The notes beneath the pieces were generated by a model. It saw only the letters and a program-made list of their open reading frames with translations. It searched no databases and was not told the DNA's origin. This document shows, piece by piece, positions 34,801-46,800 of a DNA stretch of 64,000 nt (the stretch's first letter is position 1; the number at the start of each line of letters is the position of its first letter). The DNA is from Aristolochia californica (taxonomy: Eukaryota; Streptophyta; Magnoliopsida; Piperales; Aristolochiaceae). Position numbers and translations under genes: made by a program. Where the stretch lies: assembly GCA_029961685.1 (NCBI GenBank), contig JARWKL010000013.1, forward strand, positions 27,620,922 through 27,684,921. The letters run 5' to 3'.

Positions 34801-37800
34801 TATCAACCTGGTTATTGACAAAAAAACCCCTCTCTTCTTTCAAAGGCACCGACATTCGAGACAACTGGAGCAATTTGGCGAGGATGCACATTGGAGCTAA
34901 AATCCCAGTTATGTAGGAATGGACCCCTCCAGAAACTGGCTACCTAAAACTAAATTTTGATGGATCTTCTCTTGGAAATCCCGGGATTGCGGGATTTGGG
35001 GGCGTTATTTTAGACTCAACTGGGAACAAATGTTTTTCCTATGCTGGTCCTTTAGGCATTTCCGACTCAATGTCAGCGGAATTACATGGCCTTCTTAATG
35101 GATTGCGGGTGTTCAAAGACAAATGCAGTGGGCCTATTCACATTGAAGGGGATTCCAAGGTGGTGATTGGTTAGTGCCAGTGCAATTCTTCTCCCCCATG
35201 GAGGCATTGGGGCGTTTACTAGGAGATTTTGGATATCGTTTCTTCCTTTTCTTGTATTTGGTCTCACATTCCGAGATCTGCTAATTCGGCAGCAGATGTG
35301 CTTGCCAAGGAGGGAGCTTTCCTGCAATCTCTCGTTGTACAGGATTTGCGCCTTCCGCCTTTGTAGTTTCTCTTCCTTCATTTTAATAAAAATACATCTT
35401 CTTCAAAAAAAAAAAAAAAACAACCACATCTGTAGGAGGATCAACCAATTTCCATGTTTGTTGAGTCTAAAATGCTTTCATTTCATCATCCATAGCTTTC
35501 TTGCACTCAAGCGAACATAATGCATTATGCACTTTAGTGGGAATAGAAGCACTAGATACAAAGACGTTGAAAGACTAGAATTTCGGTGATAATCAACATA
35601 TCTAGAGATGGGATGTCTTGTACCTTTCCTTTTGGCAATGGAACATATAAATCATCGAAGACATGAATCACAAATTTGGAGGAAGAAGGTCAAGGCAAGA
35701 CAACTAGGAGTTGATCATGTGTCTGACGCTATGAACTGTTGCTGTACTACTTCGTGTTCACCTTCGGTTGTTGATTACCTGCAATGGTTTATCTAGAGGT
35801 GGAGTGAAACGCAGAGTAGGCTATACATGATTGGAAGCGGCCAAGGAAACTCAATAAGACACAACAAGAGTAGACATAGACTCAGAAGATGCAGAGAAAT
35901 AAGGTTTACTCTTAAAAAATGTGACATTTGCCAAAATATTTCTTCTTGTACTTGGGATCATAACACTCATCTCCCTTCTAAGTACGAGGATAACCAAGAA
36001 AACATACTCAGTAGTACGGGGAGATAACTTATCATTACTTTGGCCAATTGAGTGATCAAAGCATAGTGAACCAAAAACGTGGCATTACATCAAACAATGG
36101 GCAAGTAGGTTTAAGCACCTGTATTGGTACTCCCCCTTCCAAAAAAAAAAAAAAAAAAAAAGTAAAAAAATGAAGAGGGCTCTCTATTAATCAAGAAGTT
36201 AGAACAACATATCCCCAAAATGGCCTAAGAACATTCATTTGGAATAAAAAGAGTACATGCTACTTTCAGAAGATGCCTATAGTTATGTTTTGCAACCCCA
36301 TTCTACTAAGGGTATAAACATTTTAAGATTAATGAATAATTCCGTGAAAAGCAAAAAAAGGTGAAAACTTATCATGAACTCAAGACTATTGTTCGAATGA
36401 AAAATACGAACAAAGGCACCAAAATTGATTTCTTATTTCATTGAAAATTTGGAAAAATACATTAAATACTTTACACTTCTTCCAAAGGAGTTACATCCAA
36501 GTCACTTGACTATAATCATATATGAAAATTAAAAATATTGAAAACTAAACAAAATTGGAAGTCCAACACGAACCCCAAACATTAGAATGGACTAACTCAA
36601 GTGCACTTTGACTTTGACTTCTACTCAAGGGAAATGAACTTCCGTGGTGCTTTCCAAGTTGACATGACCTACACTCAAATGATAAATCTGAAGGCAAGGA
36701 AGGAAAAAACTGATAAAGCTTCAATGGAGATGGATGTCCCAATCATAAGTGCCACAAAAGGGGGTCACAATAGCATCCTTAAGTGCAACATGTTCATTGT
36801 GTGGACTGCATCCAAGTAGTAAAGGCCCTCATTCGCATACTTGGAACCGATCATCCTTCTGATTTGCAAATCCTGAAACACTCAATGGGAAGGAAAGAAT
36901 GTCCAACACCTTCACTTGTGACAGATGAAGAAGATCCTGTTGCTAACTTAACAGACTTACTAGAAGAAGAAGAAGATGAATCAGAAAACAGGGAGGATAC
37001 ACTTGACATGTGAATTAATGCCTTAAAATAAATAACCCATGGAGAGTCAAAGGACACATGAAATGCAGACCTACATGATGTTGCCAAAGTGGCATTGGCT
37101 GAGGAGGATGTGACATCCACAACAGGGATAAATATAAGAGTAGTGGTAAGTTGCCCCAAGCATTGCATCAACTCTGAATTTCATCCTGAGCATAACTAGA
37201 TGAACCCTGCTCGCTTCCAGTCACACTAATGCCTTCAAACTCACTAGAGGTGGTCCATGCTGGTTTGTCAAATTTATTCCAACACTTGTCGGAATTGTGA
37301 TTAGACTGACCAGTGCAGACATCTTTTGTCCCCACGACCATGTCCATGACCTCCACTATCACAATCACATCTTCAACCTCTCCTCTCCCTCTAGACGACT
37401 CAAATCAAGTGGGGTTTGAGGATAAGATTAAGGGTAGCTACATCTGCACTTTTAGTTTCTTTACTCTCTGTAGATATAATATCACTTTTTAGCTTGAACA
37501 ACCTTGTTATATGCCTTCTCAAGTGTGAGAACATCATCATCAGCTAACATTTTTGCCCACAAAACATCTCCAGTATCAGCCCTAATCACACCCAAAATAC
37601 AGCAAACATACTGCTAATAATACCAGCAAACAAATCCACAAGAATCAACCTTTAATTTGTTCCACAAGAGAGAAATAGCATGTGCAAACCTTTGTGTGCC
37701 CCCCTAGTGCTGAAAAACTTCTAGGGTTTATAAAAAACCCAAGTTTAGTACTCAGCAGTCCTTAAAAATCATCAATTAATTCAATTAACCAATAATCAAC

Positions 37801-40800
37801 AGCATAAATGTAACCAAAACAATCTGCACATGCACATCTGTGCATCAGAAAGGGTGGCGTAAGCACAAGTCTTCCAGACCACTCTTCGACACTTCATTAA
37901 ATCCTTATGGCTCACAACTACTCTTACTAATTGCTTTATAAAGCAGTGCAATCCATTAATCCTTAGGTGAAGGCAAAAGAAGGAAGTAAAGTTCTAACAT
38001 TTAAGGTTTCTCTGCAGAAAAAAATTGAAAAACAACACCTGGAGAGGGCTAACTGATTCAGGAAGAGAGAACAACAATCTTAATGCCTTCCTCTATGGAT
38101 CAGAATGCTAAGATACCATGAAAAGTTGAGAGGTTGAAGAGAAATAAGGAGGAAGAAGAAGAAAATGAAGGAGAGAAGAGAGGGAGAAGAAGCTGCGATG
38201 AGCAGCAGGGTCATTAGAATGGTTCCTTACCTCTTTTATAATAAGTGGGATTTTCATAAAGACTAAACTGCCCTTCACAAGTAAACATGTGCAGTAGCAT
38301 ATATGAGAGTAGAAAATAAAAGAAAAATTACAACTCTGTCCCTTCTAAACACTTGTTAGTTTCTGGACTGTCATAACTTCTCTATGTGTAATGACTAAAA
38401 TACTCTTATTTCTAACATATTTGAATATATCAACAACAATTTCAATATATACAGAGGGAAGGTTAAGTAAAAGTTGAGTTTTAATTTAATTTTGTTTTAT
38501 GATGTGGTAGAACTGTCACCTGAATCTCCATGAAAGCTTTATGCATATTTTTTAGGACATATAGTATTATAATTTAGAAGATGCTATGAATAAAACCTTC
38601 ACTCGTGTAAATGTACGTTTTATTTGCAGCTAATTTTTAGCAAGAGCGATGAGGTGGGGATAGTATTATTTGGAACTGAAGGTATGTTTTTTTTCTCTTC
38701 AATATACTTTACTCATTCACTTTAGTTTTTTTAAATTTCAGAGGGATATTTTTTCATGGTTATGGAAATAAATCTGTGCCAACTTGAACCTTTCCCAAAG
38801 ACTAGGGTTGACACCACCAAGTCCAATCCTGAGTGGATGAAGTTTGTAATTTCTTGCATTGTGAGAATGTGGATAAAGTTGGTGTTTAATTTTGGAGCCC
38901 AAAGACTGGAGCCTCTCCCTTTCACCTTAATGATATTATTGAAAAGCTTTTGGAGATGGCCTGTTAAGTCATCTTGGCTGTCCAGGTGGTCTTCTTGTGT
39001 TGAAAGGGAATACCACAGAAAAATAACCAAAGTAATTGTAAAGTTTGTTTTCACTTTTCATATAATTGGTTAGTTGAGCATGGGTTATAATCTTACATTG
39101 GGTTCTTGCTTAGAGATTTTGTTAGTTTATAAAGTTGATCAATAGGCATTCCAAGTTGCCAGTCATTTTTGGAACCGGGGCCAATCTTAACATGGTGTTA
39201 GAGCTAGGTAGGAGTCCAGATCCATTTATCTATTTCTTCGTCAGGCTTTGATGTGAGACGGGGTGTTAGTGTGGATTATAGTCTCACATCGGATTGTGGC
39301 TTGGGAATTTGTCAGTTTAAAAGGTTTTGGAATAGGCCTTGCAAGTGGCCAGGCATGTTGGAATGAAACTTGGTCTAATCTTAACACTAGTCAAACATTT
39401 GAAAGATAGAATGTGAAGTCTTTGTAAGTTTGATATTTATTTTGGCTAGTTTGGAGATGAGAAAGCATTAAATTATTTGTTTGAGGTGAAACTTTCAATA
39501 TCTTTTCTGTGAAAGCATTTAGTCTTTCTAATGATAAAGGAGAGGTAAATATTTCTACCCCATTTACAAAAAGAAAAGTACTTCTATCATTAGAATTTGT
39601 TGTTGGTCTTGAATAATGAGATCCTTTATATACCTCTCTTCTGAACTTTTTTGAGACAACGAGTTAAGAAAGACTTTATTAAAACAAAAAAATTGCGTAA
39701 TCTGATTAGTTTTTCTACTTCTATTTCTACAGATTTGCTTCTACCATCATGCAGAGGCAATCTAGTGCTGTTATTCTCTAGGTTATAAGTTTGGTACAAT
39801 GGGTCTTTTTTTAGTTGGTTACATGCTTCCCCTCCATAAGATCCGGACGCATAAGTCTTGACCTCAAAGTAGGAAAATCCTGAATATGCCTACTGAGATG
39901 GGGTCAATCAACAACAACTAGTTTACATTATGGTCATTTTATTGGATAAGTAATGGTGTTTTTATAGGTGATGATTCATAGGAGGGATTTATTTCTTTTA
40001 TTACCTGTTGTTATATTTTTATTTCTTGAATGATTTGACAGATTAGGAGTCACTGAAAACATGAGAAGATGATGGTGGGGCACAAACCTACCCTTTAGTG
40101 CTTCGGTTATCCCAATCTATCACCATTCATAATATGTACTTTGTTATGATTGACCCCGATTTCATCCAAAATCACGAGCCACTGAGGCCTATTGCTCAAC
40201 ATTTTAACCTAATAATACTTCTTAACACTTATTAATGTGGGATTGTCCCCACTTAGCATTTTCTTTCACATCTAGGCTTACATATAATGGGCTTGAAATG
40301 TAGGCACAAACTCATTATGGAGCGCAAATTGGGCTTGCGCCCAAACAGATATCCTGATTTGATACCATTGTTAGATTTGAACCTGGTTCCATCCCAAGTG
40401 ACTAGCCAATTAGGAGGCCTATTGCTCAACATTATAACCTTATAATACTTCTTAAAAATTATCAACATGGATTGTTCCCACTCAACACTTCTGTTCATGT
40501 CTAGGTTTACACAATGAGCTTGATGGGCACATACTCACAATGGAACACAAATTGGGCCTGGGTGTCACGAGGTCAGATGAGCCTAATCTCACTTAGGCTA
40601 GCGGAACTCTAACTCCCGTGAAGGCCTGCCTTCAATCCGTCAAAGGTAGTAGAACCTCTCACCCCTTTGATCAATGTTGCAAACTCCTTCCTCTCAAGTG
40701 AAGTACGAGCAATGACAAGGTAGAAAGACAATGGAATGGGAGAGAAAGTAACCTTGTATTAATGCTAGAAAAAATTACAAGGAGTGGCCGTCCAAGGTGG

Positions 40801-43800
40801 AAAGCCAGCACTCTACAAAAATTCTTCCTCACGTCTATGCTTTACAAGCTATCCGAGATGATACAAGGGTCGTTAGCCATGGAATTTATAGGCTTCAACC
40901 TCTCCCTTCTCTCATGCTTCCGTTCAATGAGAGCAAAGATCCTTCCTTATCAAGTCTCCTTGATTTGATCCTCCCTTATCAAATCCCTTGATTTGCTCCT
41001 TTTGAACTCAATCTTGTATGTGGACGTCCTAGGTGTCTCCATTCGTTTGGCCGCCCAATCAGCGTTCAAATGAGTCCTAGTTGTCATAGGGAACGCATGG
41101 GAGTGGCTGAAGAAGAATCACTCCCAAAATGGCAACCTCCCAGATTTTGCCACAGCGCGTTGCGGGACCAGCGTGGCAACCCCAAATGAGCTGGGCGCCC
41201 GCGCTGTTGCCTCATGCGCTTGTGCGCCCACAACTTCCGTGCTGCATGCGCATTTCACCTTCGATAACCCATTCATCCTTCCGCGCGGGGCGCCTTCGTG
41301 CAACGCCAATGCGCCCTCTCCCTGGGCCGTGTGCGCGCGTGTTTTGCTTGCTGTGCGCAGCGCACGTGTCTGTTGCGTTTTCGGTTTCTGTCTCGGTCGG
41401 CTGCTGGGGCCGTTGCGCGTCTTGGTGCTTGGCCATCTATCTGGCCAACTCAAGTGCGTCTTGTTCCTCTGCAGTTGCGGCCGGGCTGGCCATATGCGTG
41501 CGCTCCTCTAGGCCATGCCTTTGCACTTGGCCTTGGCCGTCACTGTGCTTTGGACTCGCACAGTCTTCCTCCTTGGTGTCTGGCCACACCATGGCTTCGT
41601 CCTCCGTCTCACTGGGTTTTCTCAAACCACAGTTAGGACTGGGCCTGGTCCATCTCACAATGACTAGCCAATTAGAAGATCAATTGCTTAACATTATAAT
41701 CAAATAGTATTTTTTAAAACTTATCAATGTGGGACTATTCCCACTTAACATACTCGATTGATCAAGCAGAAGATGCAGTTTTCCCAGGGTACTGTGGGTC
41801 TTTTATTTGGTGAATATTTTTTTGTGGTGGTATTCTGATTCCATATCTCTTTATTTATATCAACTTAATAATCATCCATTCATAATTATCAATACAGACA
41901 GAGTTGAACAAGAGGAGAAGATCATGAGAAGAAAGAGAAAAGTGAGGAAGAGAGAAGCGTAGAGGAGAAAGGGCAGAGGAACAGAGAGAATAAGAGGGGA
42001 ATCAAACTTGATTGATAATTTGAACCTTCTGTATATTTTTGTAAACTGTAGGAGAAAATTAGACATCTGTCCTTATTGTGCATATTAACCAAAAAAATAT
42101 AAGAGTAGGGTTTCTATAGCCTTTAAGAAAAATAACAAACAGTGAAAAATTAAAGAAAAAACATTAGTTTATCCAAAGAGAACAGAAACAGAACTTCATT
42201 CAATAGATGAAAAGATAGATTCCTGTGTTACATATGAAGCCTTTTTATAGGTATAGAAATTTACCAAAACAGGACACATCTTTGTTGTTCTATTCTAGGA
42301 AATAAACTCTAATTAGTACTTACTAAATCTAATTCTACTTGCCAGAAAGGAAATGTAAAAACAACTAACAATTTTTAACTTGTATTGTTGCTAAATTTGC
42401 TTCACTACTTTAGAAACATAGGCCCCAAGCTTAAAAAATGAAACTACTACTTGAAATTTGCTTTTAATTGAAGCTTTTTAACTAAACAAAAGTTGCTATA
42501 TAAGTAATGCTTTTCACCAGAACAGCATATTGCTTTTTAGATGAAACTTCTAACTACAAACTGCCATTTCTTTAAACTTCATATATATTATTGCAGCTAA
42601 TATACTTTTTAATTTATACTTTTATTTTAAGAACTTGACTCTAAAATTGGAAAATTAGCTCTGTTTAAATTAAGCTCTTCCTTCTCTTTTTATTGAACCT
42701 CTCTTTCTCTAAGTCACTCCTCCTTCCCTCTTTCATTAATAAGAGTCACTTTAAGGTGATCTTGTGTTGTAAGTATTCTTCAGCTAACTTTTCCATATTA
42801 TGCTGTACTGCGTCACTTATACTACTTGAATATCCAATGTAGCTGTCTTTCATGGGTGATTTCTTTGGGTCACTTTCTTGGTTAGTTGGTTTTATGGTTG
42901 TCTGACAATGTTGCAATTTGAATTCTTAGAAACTGATAATGAACTGACGGCGGAGGTGGGAGGATATGAACACGTGATGGTTTTTTGGCATGTTAAAGTT
43001 GTTGATAGTGATTTGTTTAGAGCTTTACACAAGCTTCCCAGAGGAAACACTGTTGGAGATTGTATCCAAGAATCTTTTTCATAACTTAAGTGGTTTTAGT
43101 TTTTTTGTATATTTTGGTAACATAAAAAAAGAGAAGTTCCTTTTTTCTTGTGATACTTCTTACTTTCCTTTTGCCAAATTATTCATTGATTTCATTTTCA
43201 CTGCACTTAGTAGGCTCTTCATATAATTTTATGCTTTAAGGAATCTCTTGTCCTTCCTCTGTTATGCTGATTATCCAATAAATGTTCTTCTCAACCTTGA
43301 AGTGTTTCTATAATTAAGGATTTATGTGCATTTTTCAATATGCTATTTAATTTTTAACCCCTATGAGCTACAATTTTTGGTCATCATACTTGTGTTGTGA
43401 TTAACGTTGATAATTTACTTGAGAAAGAAATACAAAACACATATATCTTCCCTTTTTCCTATGATTTAACTCTATTTTGTTTAGATAATTAGAAAATTTG
43501 TCTCCAATGTTGCCATTGTGATAAGATTTAATTTGACAGAAAGGCTGGGACAAGGGGGTACCTTCAACCTTCAACCACTGGTTGAACTGGTATGCCTTAT
43601 AAATGAGATTTTATTAATGTTAAAAGACACCCATGTGTGTAGGAGTGGCATGGCTAGTGAATAAGGAGAACTTCCATACAAATGGCATAGAATTGTAATT
43701 GTGCAAGATGGTGTATGACCTCTTATGTTTTTTTCCTTTTGAAGCATGTAGCCTTAAGGGCATTGTAGTTATTGTAAACATTTTCCCACAACTATAAATA

Positions 43801-46800
43801 CAGCCTAAAAGCATGGGGTAGAGTATTCAAGCCTCTTCCTCTTGGCTCAAATGTGTCCTTACACCTCCCTCTCTTTACCTCTTCTTTTTCTCCCTTGGTT
43901 TCTTATCTCCTCTCTCCCAAGAGCTAGAGTTCCTCTCTTCTCTCCTTCCCTTGAGATTTCTTGTTTTTGTATGTTGCCCCTAGAAATCAACATGGTATTA
44001 GAGCGGGCAAAGATTTGACATGGAAAAGGAGAATATGGAGAAGAAAGGGAGGAAGAAGAAGAAGAAAAAAAAGAAAAAGAAAAAAGAGGAGTTTCTTGTT
44101 TCCTTAAGTCCAGTTTCCTAAAATGTCTAGCCACTTAGCTTATTGCTCAACCTTATAACCCATTAACTTTCTTCTCATTTCTCAATGAGGGACTTTTTCG
44201 CACTTAACAAATACAATAACATCTGAGAGACTGATCAATAAAAGCTTCTTCTTCCCTGCCTTGTCTTTGAAATAGATGGTGAAAATAAGCTGGACACCTT
44301 CAGATCGGAGGCGATGAGGGAGAGCAATAGCGCAGTCTGTTTTGTTGCAAATCCTGCTAATTGAATAATGGTGACATTGTAATACATTACAATGTTGATG
44401 ATTAACAAACTACTAAAAGACTTAAGTTTGATTTCTATGATCAATCCTCTCCTCAGCACCTTTTTTTTAGAGGCAATGAGGCGACTTGGAAAGAAACAAC
44501 ATGAGCAGGAATTGTAGCATAGTTGGAAGCCTAGCAACTCCCAACATCAATCTTCAAGTTTCTGGTGCCTTAGTGAAGGTTGGATTAATGAGGTACAATA
44601 AGAACTAGTCTCAGTGATAAGGACGCTATTCATACTAACCAAAGCACCTCGAACTTTGGTTATAGTAGCTTCAGATGTGTAAAAGGGAAATACATAGAAA
44701 GAAAACACAAAAATTCAAATTCACAACAATTGCAAAAAATCAAGACGAAAGCATCTTATCGTCTCTATGAGTTGGAACTCATAGATATAGGTCATGTAAA
44801 CAACTGTAATACTATGATAACTTTGAAAAAACTGAATTACAATTGCATTACCAGTATGAGTTTAGATAAATTGTAGATTACAATCCTAATGTAACTCTAA
44901 GTATAATCCTAGTGAACTAAGATATTAAAAACCTAGCAGAATTAAAAATAAAAATCATAATCAAACTACAGTTCTAAATCCTCTAACACTACTCTTACAA
45001 GGCAAGGCAGATTTAATGCTGTAACCATAGTTATATGATTTCCTAGAAAGGTTCACCTTGAAGCTGTTTACAGGATATTGAGGGATCTTAAGGGGCGCAC
45101 CAGGGAAAGGTCTTGTGTATTGGTTGAACAGACACCTAGAGATCAAGGGGTTTTCTGATTACTATGTAAGGTTATGGATGGATAGAAAGTCATTAGTGGA
45201 TTTTATTCCTTTATTGGAGGTGTGAAGTTGGGTCAAAGGTCCATCCCAAATGATTAGCCAACATAGGAAACCTCTTTCCCAACTAATAATCTCAAGATCT
45301 TTGTACTCACTAATCCACGTGGGACTATTCCTTAACAGGAGGAAACCTTGTTAGTTGGAGGAGAAAAAAGTAGATTGTATGGCCCATTCAAGTGTTTAAG
45401 TGGGATGTTCAGCGTTGACACACACTGTTTGTGAGTTGTTGTGGGTGAAATCTCTTAAGGTTAAGTTTTTTGACAACAAAAAATTGATTGCTAAGGGGTG
45501 TGATAACCATGCAACAGTGTTTATTGCAAACCTTGCTATTTTTATGAAGGCACAAAGCATATAGAGGTAGGTTACCATTTCATTAGACATGTAGTCATGA
45601 GTGGGAAGATTTGCACTCCATATGTCGAAACTGTAGACTAGTTTGGAGATGTGTTTACAAGACAAGCTCTAGGGAAGCATGAGGTTGGGATAACAAGCTG
45701 GGTGTTCTAGATATTTATAGCCCAGCTTGTGGGGAGTGTTGAATAATGTATCTTTTAGGGGTATTTTGGTCATTTTATTTATAAACAAATGAGTAATTTA
45801 ACTACTTGTTGAAACTTAAGTGAGATAATAAAAGTGTTAGGGGTTAACTTGTGGCTCTAATTGAGTCTGGTTTCTCACACGAAGAACCAGAACTTGATGC
45901 TCTGTCATCGTTCCTCTCTCTCTCAAGTTTCTTTTTCTTTCTCTATATCTTCATTTCCCTCATGCGGTTGAATTATGTCAGGAATTAGCAAGTACTTAGA
46001 TGTTAAGGTGTTATTGTAAGAGGGGCATAGTTGTCTTTTTGTGATAGTTTCACTTAAGTGGTGAATAATAGAAGGTTAGGGGTCAATTATGGCCTCTAAT
46101 GGGATTGCCATCTCTTACGGCAGTTCATTCTATGTTCTCCTTCTTCACCTTCTTTCTCCTTTAATTCCTCAATTACTCAATTCTATAGCAAGTTTCACTT
46201 AATTAGGGAATAAAAAAAGGTTAGGGGTTGATTAAGGTCTCTAATGAGACTGCCTTCTCTTATGGCAGTTCTTTCTCTTTTCTCCTTCTTTCTTCCTTTA
46301 ATTCCTCAATTACTCAATTCTATAGCTAGTTTCACTTAAGTAGCGAATAAAAAAAGGTGAGGGTGATTAAGCCTCTAATGAGACTGCCATCTCTTACAGC
46401 AGTTCTTTCTCTTTTCTCCTTCTTTCTTCCTTTATTCCTTAATTACTCAATTTACTCAATTCTGTAGCAAGTGTAAAAATTTGTAAGATTGGATTGTTTT
46501 AATAATTGAGAAGAAATAGAAACAATAGAGTTGGCATCAAGAAGATAAGAGGGAGTTAAGGGTTAACCACGACCTCTTCTCTTTCTCTTTAAATTGGTCA
46601 AATTTTTTATCTCATTTACTGAATTGTTGGGATTTTCTGTCCTTTTGTCTAAATTTTTTAAACTATTTGCTGCTCTGTTTGTTTTAATACCTCCAGATTT
46701 GACCAGTCTGATTTCCGTAGTTCTGCCTTTTTTTAATTTTACTTTTATTTTTCTCCTTCTCTTCTAGTGTTTGTCTCTTAAAGTTAAATTCAAAAGGACC

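Noticed and set aside
33030..35380. LINE frames as functional reverse transcriptase
   Set aside because: The element is truncated at the 5' side and broken by several stops and at least two frameshifts.
41118..41707. Long GC-rich open frames on both strands suggesting a foreign or captured gene
   Set aside because: They are mutually overlapping in many frames, carry no motif, and lie wholly inside a solo LTR defined by CTGGG duplications.
43960..44010. CATGGTATTAGAGCGGGCAA as the primer-binding site of a further complete miniature element
   Set aside because: The preceding sequence ends like an LTR (AATCAACA), but no matching right LTR in the same orientation was found; the family-T LTR at 44097 is oppositely oriented.
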